DNA from: Caballeronia sp. INDeC2
Lineage (GTDB): Bacteria > Pseudomonadota > Gammaproteobacteria > Burkholderiales > Burkholderiaceae
Length of the DNA: 64,000 nt
NCBI RefSeq assembly: GCF_023631325.1
Contig: NZ_JALQDG010000029.1
Span: 18,237 to 82,236 of the forward strand
Direction: 5' to 3'
Below, in pieces: positions 25,951 to 34,365 of this stretch. A program made the translations under genes and the position numbers. A model generated the notes under the pieces. It made no database searches. It worked only from the letters and a program-made list of their open reading frames with translations, and had not been told where the DNA came from. Each line of letters opens with the position of its first letter. The first letter of the stretch is position 1.

Positions 25951-26328
25951 TCATGCCTCGCGCGTGTCGAAAGAATCGACGCGATCGCGATAGAACGCCA
26001 GATGATCTTTTATCGATGCAACCGCATCGTATGGTGACTCATAGGACCACACTGCGTTGATAGCCTTTTGTCCCCCCGACGGGATGCTGTAATAGCTGCA
26101 TTCCCCTTTGTAGGGGCAGTAAGTCGTATGCGAGGTGCGCTCGAGTTGCGTCATGTCGACGTCCATGCGCGGCACATAAAGCACCTCGGGATACGTTGCC
26201 TCGCGCAAAGACAGCGCCTCGGTCGTATCGACGATGACATGCCCGCCTGCTTTCACGATCACGCGCAACGGACTGCGTTCGATCGTGATCGGATGATCGG
26301 GGCCGGGAATCTTGACGGCTTTATCCAT
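25951..26328 (-). CDS. DUF427 domain protein
   Basis: A 125-residue DUF427 protein. Family hallmarks are HPITIERSPLRVIVKAGGHVIVDT, YVPRMDVDMTQLERTSHTTYCPYKGECSYYSI in overlapping pieces, and AVWSYESPYDAVASIKDHLAFY near the C terminus. The fold is a small beta-tent; its biochemical function is not established. I start at MDKAVKIPGP; a longer in-frame extension to 26427 is unlike the family. The stop is 3 bp from the argP stop (convergent). Confidence 0.85.
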   Translation of the reverse strand: MDKAVKIPGPDHPITIERSPLRVIVKAGGHVIVDTTEALSLREATYPEVLYVPRMDVDMTQLERTSHTTYCPYKGECSYYSIPSGGQKAINAVWSYESPYDAVASIKDHLAFYRDRVDSFDTREA

Positions 26329-26423
26329 GAGTGTCTTCCTGCGAATGACCGCGTGAGAGCGAGGGGAAGAATCGATAGTAGCGCCGTTGCGCCAAACGCG
26401 CAGAAGCGTCCCGGCCCGATGCA

Positions 26424-26738
26424 TCAACGGCCGAAATACACGGGCTTCGTGCCGTCGTTGTCCAGGGGCGGCATCATGTTGCGCGTGCCCGAGGCCGACG
26501 TGCCGGCGGCCGTTCCGCCGTACGCACCATTCTGGCGCGATACGCGGCTTTCAGCGGATTGAATATCCGACGGATACGAAGTCTGATCCGAGCGTGACGG
26601 ATCATAACCAGCGGCTTCGACCTGCAGCAGATCCTGCTTGACCTGATCGCGCGTGAGCGACGAATCGGTTTGCGCGAACGAGAGCGCCGGCGCCACCACT
26701 ACAGCGGCGACGGCCACGGGCTTGACGAACGATTTCAT
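26424..26738 (-). CDS. Exported DUF4148 protein
   Basis: A 104-residue protein with a signal peptide (MKSFVKPVAVAAVVVAPALSFAQ, described by residues 1-23) followed by the DUF4148 core LTRDQVKQDLLQVEAAGYDPSRSD. The C-terminal half is Gly/Ser/Thr-rich and disordered-looking. Such short exported proteins are abundant in Burkholderia genomes and have no known function. GGAGGTTCACC lies just upstream of the ATG. Confidence 0.82.
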   Translation of the reverse strand: MKSFVKPVAVAAVVVAPALSFAQTDSSLTRDQVKQDLLQVEAAGYDPSRSDQTSYPSDIQSAESRVSRQNGAYGGTAAGTSASGTRNMMPPLDNDGTKPVYFGR

Positions 26739-26828
26739 GGTGAACCTCCGGTATGTTGGGCTGCGCACGGTGTTTTCTGTACGCGCTCCATATCGCAGCA
26801 TCGCTCGTGCCTGCCGTCATACCGCACG

Positions 26829-27722
26829 CTATGACGCCTTGCTTTCGATCGCCTTCACGAGCGCATGCAGCAGGCGATTCGCGGGCGTCGGAATACCGAG
26901 CGCTTCGCCACGCCGCACGATCAGGCCGTTCAGATGATCGATCTCGCTTCGCTTGCCGCGCGCCAGATCCTGCGCCGTCGACGAATACTGGTTCTGCATC
27001 GTTTCGGCGATACGGCGCACGGCTTCATCGACGTCGCCGGGAATGGTCACGTTATCGGCTTTCGCAACCGCGAGACATTCGTCGACGACATCGCGCATCG
27101 AACGCGAAATGCCCTCGCCCTGCACGAGCTTGCCGTACGGCAGTTGCGTGATCGCCGACAGCGCGTTGTAGGCGCAATTCAGCACGAGCTTGGCCCAAAG
27201 CGCGCCCCGCACGTTAGCGGAGATCTCGGTCGGTACGTTCGCCTCGACGAACGCGCGCGCGACCTCCTCGCTTTTCGTCGACGGCTCGATCACGAGCTCG
27301 CCGCGCCCGTTGTGCTTCACGTGCCCCGGCCCCGCCATCTCGGTCGCGACATACACGACCGCGGCCGCCGCTTCCTGCGGTAACAGCTCGCGCAAGCGCT
27401 CGGCATTCTCCACGCCGTTTTGCAGCGAAAGCAGCAACGCGTCGGGTTCGAGATGCGGCGCGAGCGCCTTTGCCGCGCTTTCCGTATCGGTGGATTTCAC
27501 GCAGAAGAGCACGAGTTGCGCGCGCTTCACCGCGCTCGCGTCGGTGCTTGCGGCCACGCGCACGCGTTCGTCGAAATGCTGTGTGTCGAGCCGCAAGCCT
27601 TCGCGTTCGATCGCTTCGACATGCTGCTGGCGCGCGATCAGCACGACCTCGTGACCCGCGCGCGCGAGCATGCCGCCGTAGTAACAACCGACCGCGCCGG
27701 CACCCATCACCGCGACTTTCAT
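26829..27722 (-). CDS. 2-dehydropantoate 2-reductase family protein
   Basis: A 297-residue ketopantoate-reductase-like enzyme. The N-terminal NADP Rossmann motif is VAVMGAGAVGCYYGGMLARAGH. It also shows LVLFCVKSTDTESA, LLSLQNGVENAERL and the catalytic-lysine helix ALWAKLVLNCAYNALSAITQLPYGKL in adjacent pieces. PanE reduces ketopantoate in pantothenate synthesis; many genomes carry several paralogues with other substrates, so panE is likely but not certain. The start is at MKVAVMGAG, with GAGGAGAAGCAAAAC upstream. Confidence 0.82.
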   Translation of the reverse strand: MKVAVMGAGAVGCYYGGMLARAGHEVVLIARQQHVEAIEREGLRLDTQHFDERVRVAASTDASAVKRAQLVLFCVKSTDTESAAKALAPHLEPDALLLSLQNGVENAERLRELLPQEAAAAVVYVATEMAGPGHVKHNGRGELVIEPSTKSEEVARAFVEANVPTEISANVRGALWAKLVLNCAYNALSAITQLPYGKLVQGEGISRSMRDVVDECLAVAKADNVTIPGDVDEAVRRIAETMQNQYSSTAQDLARGKRSEIDHLNGLIVRRGEALGIPTPANRLLHALVKAIESKAS

Positions 27723-28199
27723 GTTTTGCTTCTCCTCGTTTCCTGGTTGCGTTGCCATGGCTCGAAAAGGTAACACACGAGCCGCGCCGATCGATACGTT
27801 CGATGCTTCGCATAACCGAGCACGCGCAAACGCTTGCGCGTTTCGGGGCTATTAGCGCCATGTCGCACGCCCGCACGATTTTGTGGGCGGACGCACGATA
27901 GTCAGTCGAATTAGCGGTGCACCATATTGTTAAAACAGGCCACGCGGAGATACGCTTCTTTCAGCGGATCGACGACGCTGTCCAAACAATGCCGACCGCT
28001 GCGGGGTATGCGGCGCATGCCGCATCGATAGCTGAATCCGGGGACCAAATACACGGCGTGCCGGGGGGGAAGCACTGCGCTCGAGCGATCGGTTGCGCGG
28101 CGCACCGACACGCCGTGAACTTAGACAAGCGCTGGCTCTGCCGCTCGGCGACGAGTAGCGAGAAGCCACAAGCGTGGGCGTTATCACGAGAACAAAAAC
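27723..28199. other. Intergenic stretch between panE-like and gntR-like genes
   Basis: About 480 bp with short reading frames on both strands but none with recognisable sequence. It must contain both divergent promoters. I see no strong palindrome or terminator. Confidence 0.5.
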
Positions 28200-28910
28200 A
28201 TGAATCATGGCTATGAAGCATCGCTCGTCAAACGCGTGGTGAACCAGCTCGTTGCGGGCATCGTGAGCGGTGAATACCAGGACAACGTGCTGCCGCCACA
28301 AGTCATCCTCTCGAAGCAGCACGGCGTGAGCCGCACCATCATGCGCGAGGCGCTGAGCATTCTCATCTCGCGCCGCATGCTCGACGTGCGCCCCAAGACG
28401 GGCACGCGCATCAAGCCCGCGCGCGAATGGCTCATCATGGATCCGGAAGTCGCCGAGTGGCGCATGCGCGCGCTGCACGATCCCGACTGCATCCGCAGGC
28501 TGATCGAGTTTCGCGCGCTCGTCGATCCGCCCGCCGCCGCGCTCGCCGCGACGCGCGCAAACCGGCATCAGCGCATCGCCATCAATGCGGCCTATCAGCG
28601 GCTCCTGCATGCGAGCCCGTCCGAACCCCTTCAGTCCGCAGCAGAAGAGGCGCTACAGGCCGCTATCGTCGATGCAAGCGGCGACGAAGTGCTGCGCCAG
28701 ATGGGCAGTGTCGTGCGCGTCGGCATACGGACCCTGAAGGCCGCGCTGCGCGCACAGCCGCATCCGTTGCCGCGCGTGCCCGACTCGCAACTCGGCGATT
28801 ACGGCCGGCTCGTGCGCGCGATCGAAACCGCCGATGCCGACGCCGCGCGCACGGCCATGTCGCAGGTGCTTGCGCGCACGGCGACGCTCTGGATCGAAGA
28901 AATCGCCTGA
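28200..28910 (+). CDS. GntR-family regulator with FCD domain
   Basis: A 236-residue FadR-subfamily regulator. The winged helix (residues 8-75) contains VNQLVAGIVSGEYQ, LSKQHGVSRTIMREALSILISRRML and RPKTGTRI. The C-terminal all-helical FCD domain contains LIEFRALVDPPAAALAATRAN and a later acidic/His pocket. Such proteins repress sugar-acid or carboxylate operons, but no such operon adjoins it, so its target is unknown. The C-terminal domain is somewhat degenerate in its metal-binding histidines. Confidence 0.85.
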   Translation: MNHGYEASLVKRVVNQLVAGIVSGEYQDNVLPPQVILSKQHGVSRTIMREALSILISRRMLDVRPKTGTRIKPAREWLIMDPEVAEWRMRALHDPDCIRRLIEFRALVDPPAAALAATRANRHQRIAINAAYQRLLHASPSEPLQSAAEEALQAAIVDASGDEVLRQMGSVVRVGIRTLKAALRAQPHPLPRVPDSQLGDYGRLVRAIETADADAARTAMSQVLARTATLWIEEIA

Positions 28911-29123
28911 AGGCAGGCTTTTCCGCCAAGCCGGTGCGCGGCCGCGAGGCCGCCGGCATCGCCTCCACCGCCGTTCCGGGAGCGTATCTTGCGCGCCCCG
29001 TACCCGCAGTTTCGCCTCGCATGCGCCGTCCGCGTGACTACAATGAGTGATGCCGATGCATGCGACGAGTCATGGCCTCTTGCGTCTTGCGGAGCGCCTG
29101 GCGTTGGAAATACGGAGGCAGGA

Positions 29124-29606
29124 ATGGCAGAGCTCGAAAAGGAAAAGGTCGTCGGCGTCCTGAACAGGATCCTCGAATCCGAACTGGCGGGCGTCGTGCG
29201 CTACACACACTATTCGTTTCTCGTGTTCGGCTTCGGACGCATACCCATCGTGTCGTGGCTGCGCGCGCAGGCCGACGAATCGCTCATGCATGCGCATCAG
29301 GCTGGCGAATGGATCACGACGCTCGGTGCGTATCCATCGCTCGAAATCGGCCCGCTGCTCGACAATCACACCTTCGACATCGCGACGATCCTGCGTGAAT
29401 CGCTGCAATCGGAAAACGTCGCGCTCGATCTGTATCGCGATTTGCTGAAGCTCGTCGAAGACCGCTCCGTCGCGCTGGAGGAATACGCGCGGCAGATGAT
29501 TCAGGTCGAGGAAATGCACGCGGGCGAAGTCGACAAGATGCTGCGCAGGCCGGGCGAAGTCGAAACGTCGTCCGAACGCCGCACGGGTCACACTGAGCCG
29601 AAATGA
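29124..29606 (+). CDS. Ferritin-like/bacterioferritin-family protein
   Basis: A 160-residue four-helix ferritin-like protein. It has VVGVLNRILESELAGVVRYTHYSFLV (Glu of helix A), ADESLMHAHQAGEWITTLG (E-x-x-H-like helix B ligands) and MIQVEEMHAGEVDKML (ExxH of helix D). These are the di-iron residues of bacterioferritin-type proteins. It may store iron or act as a Dps/rubrerythrin-like protector. I start at MAELEKEK, with ACGGAGGCAGGA upstream; longer frames to 28989 have no homology. It faces the peroxiredoxin gene, and both suggest oxidative-stress defence. Confidence 0.86.
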   Translation: MAELEKEKVVGVLNRILESELAGVVRYTHYSFLVFGFGRIPIVSWLRAQADESLMHAHQAGEWITTLGAYPSLEIGPLLDNHTFDIATILRESLQSENVALDLYRDLLKLVEDRSVALEEYARQMIQVEEMHAGEVDKMLRRPGEVETSSERRTGHTEPK

Positions 29607-29636
29607 AAAACGCCGGTCCGCGTGTGCGGGCCGGCG
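29606..29636 (-). terminator. Terminator downstream of the peroxiredoxin gene
   Basis: CGCCGGTCCGC and GCGGGCCGGCG form an 11-bp stem (one G-T mismatch position) with a short loop. On the minus strand it is followed by TTTTT. It ends the peroxiredoxin transcript and lies directly against the stop of the convergent ferritin-like gene. Confidence 0.78.
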
Positions 29637-29661
29637 TCCGATCGCTCCAAACGCGCGTGCG

Positions 29662-30318
29662 TTACTTCGGCTGCGCCACCGTGCGCAGATAAGGCTTCAG
29701 CGTCTTGAAGCCGTCAGGATACTTCTTTTTCGCGTCGTCATCCGAGACGGAGGTCGGGATGATGACGTCCTCGCCCGGCTTCCAGTTCACCGGCGTCGCG
29801 ACCGTGTGCTTCGCGTTCAGTTGCAGCGCGTCGAGCAGGCGCAGCACTTCGTCGAAGTTGCGTCCCGCGCTCATCGGATACGTGAACGTGGCCTTCACCT
29901 TCTTGTCCGGACCGACGATGAATACGGCGCGGATCGTCGCGTTGTCGTTCGCGGTGCGCGGGCTGCCGCCGCTCGCGTTCGGGTGGATCATGTCGTAGAG
30001 CTTCGCGACGTTCAGATCCGCGTCGCCGATCATGGGATAGTTGACCGCGGTGCCCTGCGTTTCCTCGATATCCTTGGCCCACTGCGAGTGATTCGTCACC
30101 GGATCGATAGAAAGCCCGATGACCTTCGTGCCGCGCTTGTCGAACTCGGGCTTGAGCTTGGCCATGTAGCCGAGCTCGGTCGTGCAGACGGGCGTGAAGT
30201 CCTTCGGATGCGAGAACAGGATCGCCCATTTGTCGCCGATCCACTCGTGAAAGCGAATCGTGCCTTCGGTCGTCTCTGCCGTGAAATCGGGGGCTTCATC
30301 ACCAATGCGTATGGCCAT
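29662..30318 (-). CDS. 1-Cys peroxiredoxin (Prx6 type)
   Basis: A 218-residue Prx6-like peroxidase. The peroxidatic cysteine is in SHPKDFTPVCTTELG near residue 47. The C-terminal dimerisation arm (VNWKPGEDVIIPTSVSDDDAKKKYPDGF in pieces) is typical of the 1-Cys group; no resolving Cys is present. It reduces hydrogen peroxide and organic peroxides in the cytoplasm. The start MAIRIGDEAPDF has CACGTGGAGATTTG upstream. A TATAAT-like -10 on the minus strand lies at 30407-30412. Confidence 0.92.
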   Translation of the reverse strand: MAIRIGDEAPDFTAETTEGTIRFHEWIGDKWAILFSHPKDFTPVCTTELGYMAKLKPEFDKRGTKVIGLSIDPVTNHSQWAKDIEETQGTAVNYPMIGDADLNVAKLYDMIHPNASGGSPRTANDNATIRAVFIVGPDKKVKATFTYPMSAGRNFDEVLRLLDALQLNAKHTVATPVNWKPGEDVIIPTSVSDDDAKKKYPDGFKTLKPYLRTVAQPK

Positions 30319-30729
30319 ATCAAATCTCCACGTGAGGGAAAGTCCGGCGAACGTCCCGTGTGCAACACGAACGGATTCCGGGTTGAAAATCGCAACTGTG
30401 CAAATGATTATAGTTCGACGCGCAACCGGGCCTCGCGCGGCGCGCATATTTCCTTGACCGCCGTGGGGTCTTGCGTCATGCCGATAACACGCGGCTCGCG
30501 AGACCGCGGCACGCTTCCTGCTGTACGCCGCTCGCCGTGAACGAGCATACTCGTTCGCTTGAGCGGCGCTCGAATTCCCCGGCAAAATCTGCTATCACAA
30601 ACGACAATACGTCAGAACGAACGTGCAGGTGTGAAGCCAGAGGCGCGTGCATCATCCCGCACTTGAACGGGCGACAGACTTCGCCGCGCCAGGGGGCGCG
30701 GCCTCGTTGCCGCCGCACAGGAGGCGATC
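30319..30729. other. Divergent promoter region of peroxiredoxin and permease genes
   Basis: A 411-bp region without a gene. On the minus strand TATAAT at 30407-30412 is a good -10 for the peroxiredoxin gene, about 90 bp upstream, but its -35 is poor, as expected for activator-dependent (for example OxyR-type) promoters. On the plus strand AGGAGG at 30719-30724 is the permease ribosome site. Confidence 0.5.
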
Positions 30730-32247
30730 GTGACCGTCATGCAAAGAAAGTCCGTTGCTGCGCTGCAGAGCGAAGCGGCCGAAAGCGAGGAAGTGCTTCA
30801 GGAACACGGCGGCCACTCGCTGAAACGTTCGCTCAGCGCGCTCGATGTCGTGATGCTCGGTGTGGGCTGCATCATCGGTGCCGGGATTTTCGTGCTGACG
30901 GGCCACGCGGCTGCGACCAACGCCGGGCCTGCAATCGTCTTCTCGTTCGTGCTCGGCGCTATCGTCTGCGCGCTCGCGGGACTTTGTTATGCGGAAATGG
31001 CGTCCACAGTACCGGTTTCGGGGAGCGCCTACACGTACGCCTATGCGACGATGGGCGAGCTGATCGCATGGCTCATCGGCTGGGACCTGATCCTCGAATA
31101 CGCGGTCGGCGCGACGACGGTCGCCATCGGCTGGTCGGGGTATGTCGTGAGCTTTCTGCATTCGCTCGGCATCGACATACCGGAGCAGCTCGCCAAAGCG
31201 CCCTTCGCCTACGATCCCGGTCACGGCTGGAGCCACGCCGGCGCGATTCTCAACGTGCCCGCGATGGTGATCGTCGGGCTCATCACGATCCTGCTCGTCA
31301 TCGGCATACGCGAGTCGGCGCGCGTGAACAGCTTCATCGTCGTTATCAAAGTGCTAATCGTGCTCGCGTTCATCGCCGCGGGCATCGCGTATGTGGATAC
31401 GAGCCACTGGGTCACCGCGAACAACCCGACAGGCGCGTTCATTCCGCCGAATACCGGCGAATCTGGCGTGTTCGGCATGAGCGGCGTGCTGCGCGGCGCG
31501 GCGGTCGTGTTCTTTGCCTATATCGGTTTCGATTCGGTGTCGTGCGTGGCGCAGGAAACGCGCAACCCGAAACGCGACATGCCGATCGGCCTGCTCGGCT
31601 CGCTCACCATTTGCACGATCCTCTACGTGCTCGTGTCGTATGTGCTGACGGGCATCGTGTCCTACGACAAACTCAACGTGTCGGATCCGATCGCGGTCGG
31701 CGTCGATGCGATCGGCATGCGCTGGCTCTCGCCCATCGTGAAGCTGGGCGCCATCTTCGGCCTCACGTCGGTGATTCTCGTGCTGTTGCTGTCGCAGCCG
31801 CGCATCTTCTATTCGATGGCGAGGGACGGCCTCTTGCCGCCGTTCGCATCGAAGATCCATCCGCGCTTTCATACGCCCTATGTCACGACGATCGTCACCG
31901 GCATCATCGTGATGATTCTCGCGGGACTCTTGCCGATAGGGCTCGTCGGCGAACTCGTGAGCATCGGCACGTTGTTCGCGTTCATGGTGGTATGCATCGG
32001 CGTGCTGGTGCTGCGCATCACGCAGCCGAATCTCGAGCGCGCATTCAAGACACCGGCGGTGTATGTCGTCGCCCCGCTCGGCGCGCTCTCCTCGCTCTTC
32101 CTGATGTCCGGGCTGCCCGCCGATACATGGATACGGCTCATCGTCTGGATGGCGATCGGTGTGGTCATCTACTTCGGTTACGGCATACGCCATAGCCGCT
32201 TGCGCAATCAGCGCGAGAGCGCGCCGGAACGCGCCGCGCGCAGCTGA
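30730..32247 (+). CDS. APC-family amino acid permease (cationic amino acid transporter type)
   Basis: A 505-residue permease with about 12 membrane segments. The first carries the APC signature VVMLGVGCIIGAGIFVLTG (residues 39-57). Other family stretches are GLCYAEMASTVPVSGSAYTYAYA and VVFFAYIGFDSVSCVAQETRNP, in pieces. It resembles the CAT/YfnA branch, which imports basic or branched amino acids with protons. A GTG start is chosen because AGGAGG is 6 bp upstream; an ATG three codons later is possible. Confidence 0.88.
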   Translation: MTVMQRKSVAALQSEAAESEEVLQEHGGHSLKRSLSALDVVMLGVGCIIGAGIFVLTGHAAATNAGPAIVFSFVLGAIVCALAGLCYAEMASTVPVSGSAYTYAYATMGELIAWLIGWDLILEYAVGATTVAIGWSGYVVSFLHSLGIDIPEQLAKAPFAYDPGHGWSHAGAILNVPAMVIVGLITILLVIGIRESARVNSFIVVIKVLIVLAFIAAGIAYVDTSHWVTANNPTGAFIPPNTGESGVFGMSGVLRGAAVVFFAYIGFDSVSCVAQETRNPKRDMPIGLLGSLTICTILYVLVSYVLTGIVSYDKLNVSDPIAVGVDAIGMRWLSPIVKLGAIFGLTSVILVLLLSQPRIFYSMARDGLLPPFASKIHPRFHTPYVTTIVTGIIVMILAGLLPIGLVGELVSIGTLFAFMVVCIGVLVLRITQPNLERAFKTPAVYVVAPLGALSSLFLMSGLPADTWIRLIVWMAIGVVIYFGYGIRHSRLRNQRESAPERAARS

Positions 32248-32268
32248 CTTGCAAAGGCGGCTCCTTCG

Positions 32269-34269
32269 TCATTCAGACGCGCGTTTCGATTCGTGTTCGC
32301 GCGCTTCTTCCGGGCTCTCGTAGATGTACGGCGCGACGCCGCGGCGCTTCAATGCGTCGCCGAGCTTCAGCCGTAAGAAACTGCTCGTCGTATAGCGCGT
32401 GACGCGATCGTAGTGGCCATCGGCGAGCTTCTTCACCATCTCCGAATACGCGTCGAGCATGTCGGGGCGTATCGAAAAATTATCGTAATTCACGATCGCG
32501 TGCGGTCTCGTCTTCATGCCCGCCAGTTGCTTTTCGACTTCGCGGCGGATCGCTTCGACATCGCTCACGCTCTTCACTTCGTGACCTTCGAAGTTGATGA
32601 AGAAAAGATTCTGTTCCGGATCGTAGCTGAAACGCTCCGAGAGATCGAGCCTTAGGAGCTCATTGCGCAGGCCCATCGGCGCATCGCGGAAGATGCGTTC
32701 GTCCATCAGACGCGGGGGCGTATCCATGATCGGCGCGAAACCCATTCGCGCGACGATGTCCCGCTCGATATCGATGCCCGGCGCGACCTCCGTGAGCGCG
32801 AGGCCCTTCTCAGTGAGGTCGAACACGCAGCGCTCGGTGATATAGAGCACGGTCTTTCCGCGCTCGGCCGCATAACGCCCGCTGAACGTGCGATGCTCGA
32901 CCGCATCGACGAACTTGCGGCAATCGCCTTCGCGGCGAATCCTGAGCCTGCCTTCTTCGATCGCGACATCCAGCTTGCCCGCGTTGAACGTGCCGACGAA
33001 CACCACTTTCTTCGCGGCCTGGCTGATGTTGATGAAGCCGCCCGCGCCGGCCAGCTTCGGCCCGAACTTGCTCACGTTGAGATTGCCTTCGCCATCCGCC
33101 TGCGCAAGACCGAGGAACGCGATATCGAGGCCGCCGCCATCGTAGAAATCGAACTGATACGGCTGGTCGATGATCGCCTGCGTATTGGTCGCCGCGCCGA
33201 AGTTGAGGCCGCCCGCCGGAATGCCGCCGATCACGCCGGGCTCCGTCGTCATCGTGAAGAGATCGATCACCTGCTCCTCGTTCGCGACGCTCGCGATGCC
33301 TTCCGGCATGCCGATGCCGAGATTGACGACGCTGTTGGCCATCAGCTCGAATGCGGCGCGCCGCGCGATGATCTTGCGTTCCGTGAGCGCCATCGCCGGC
33401 ACCGAACTCGCGGCCACGCGCAATTCGCTCGAAAAGGCCGCGCTGTATTGCTCGCCGAAGGTCTGCCAGTGATTGTCGGACTTCGCGACCACGACGCAAT
33501 CGACCATCACGCCGGGTATCTTCACCTGACGCGAGTTGAGCGTGTTCGATTCCGCCAGCCGCTCGACCTGCGCGATCACGATGCCGCCCGAATTGCGCGC
33601 GGCCATCGCGATGGACAGTGCTTCGAGCGTCAGCGCTTCCTTTTCCATCGTGACGTTGCCGTTCAGGTCGGCCGTGGTGCCGCGCACGATCGCGACATCG
33701 ATCGGGAAGGTCTTGTAGTACAGATAGTCCGTGCCGTCGATAGGCATGAGCCGCACGAGATCGTCGGTGGTGCGGGCGTTGAGCTTGCCGCCGCCGTTGC
33801 GCGGATCGACGAAGGTGCCGAGGCCGACCGTCGAAAGCTGCCCGGGCCGATGCGCGGCGATATCGCGAAAGAGTTGCGAGATCACGCCTTGCGGCAGGTT
33901 GTACGCTTCGATGCGATTCTCGATCGCCATCTTCTGCAGGCCCGGCACGAGTCCCCAGTGGCCGCCGATCACGCGCTTGATGAGGCCTTCATGCGCCAGA
34001 TGATTGAGGCCCTTGCCGCGGCCATCGCCCTGACCTGCCGCATAGACGAGCGTCAGATCCGCGATGGGATCGTCGCCTTCGATGAAGCGCGCCTCCAGCG
34101 CGATCGCCACTTCCTCCGCGAAGCCGATGCCGACGAAACCGCTCGTCGCGAGCGTATCGCCCGAGCGGATCAGACGCACGGCCTCGCGCGCGGAGACGAT
34201 CTTGCCGCGCTCGACGAGGCGCGCGGTCGATGGAAACGGATGGCGTGTCGGCGTGCTGCTGGCGGTCAT
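32269..34269 (-). CDS. Acyl-CoA:carboxylate CoA-transferase (fused subunits)
   Basis: A 666-residue class I CoA-transferase with both halves in one chain. The N half (residues about 20-280) has VRLIRSGDTLATSGFVGIGFAEE. The C half (about 300-540) has ELMANSVVNLGIGMPEGIASVA and the active-glutamate motif TTEPGVIGGIPAGGLNFG. An extra C-terminal domain of about 120 residues follows (LFFINFEGHEVKSVSDVEAIRREVEKQ). This layout matches YdiF/propionate CoA-transferase-like enzymes. It swaps CoA between short acyl-CoAs and acetate or similar acids. I start at MTASSTPTRH, with ACAGGAGACGCC upstream. Confidence 0.87.
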   Translation of the reverse strand: MTASSTPTRHPFPSTARLVERGKIVSAREAVRLIRSGDTLATSGFVGIGFAEEVAIALEARFIEGDDPIADLTLVYAAGQGDGRGKGLNHLAHEGLIKRVIGGHWGLVPGLQKMAIENRIEAYNLPQGVISQLFRDIAAHRPGQLSTVGLGTFVDPRNGGGKLNARTTDDLVRLMPIDGTDYLYYKTFPIDVAIVRGTTADLNGNVTMEKEALTLEALSIAMAARNSGGIVIAQVERLAESNTLNSRQVKIPGVMVDCVVVAKSDNHWQTFGEQYSAAFSSELRVAASSVPAMALTERKIIARRAAFELMANSVVNLGIGMPEGIASVANEEQVIDLFTMTTEPGVIGGIPAGGLNFGAATNTQAIIDQPYQFDFYDGGGLDIAFLGLAQADGEGNLNVSKFGPKLAGAGGFINISQAAKKVVFVGTFNAGKLDVAIEEGRLRIRREGDCRKFVDAVEHRTFSGRYAAERGKTVLYITERCVFDLTEKGLALTEVAPGIDIERDIVARMGFAPIMDTPPRLMDERIFRDAPMGLRNELLRLDLSERFSYDPEQNLFFINFEGHEVKSVSDVEAIRREVEKQLAGMKTRPHAIVNYDNFSIRPDMLDAYSEMVKKLADGHYDRVTRYTTSSFLRLKLGDALKRRGVAPYIYESPEEAREHESKRASE

Positions 34270-34365
34270 GGCGTCTCCTGTGTGCCGCATTTCTTGTCGT
34301 GAGTCTCGCGCAATCCTTGGCCAGCTGCTTGCGTCGAATGCACGCAAATCAGCCGATTTGCGTCG

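Noticed and set aside
32893..34302. 469-codon plus-strand frame opposite the CoA-transferase
   Set aside because: Shadow of a clearly recognised minus-strand gene; no motif and no ribosome site.
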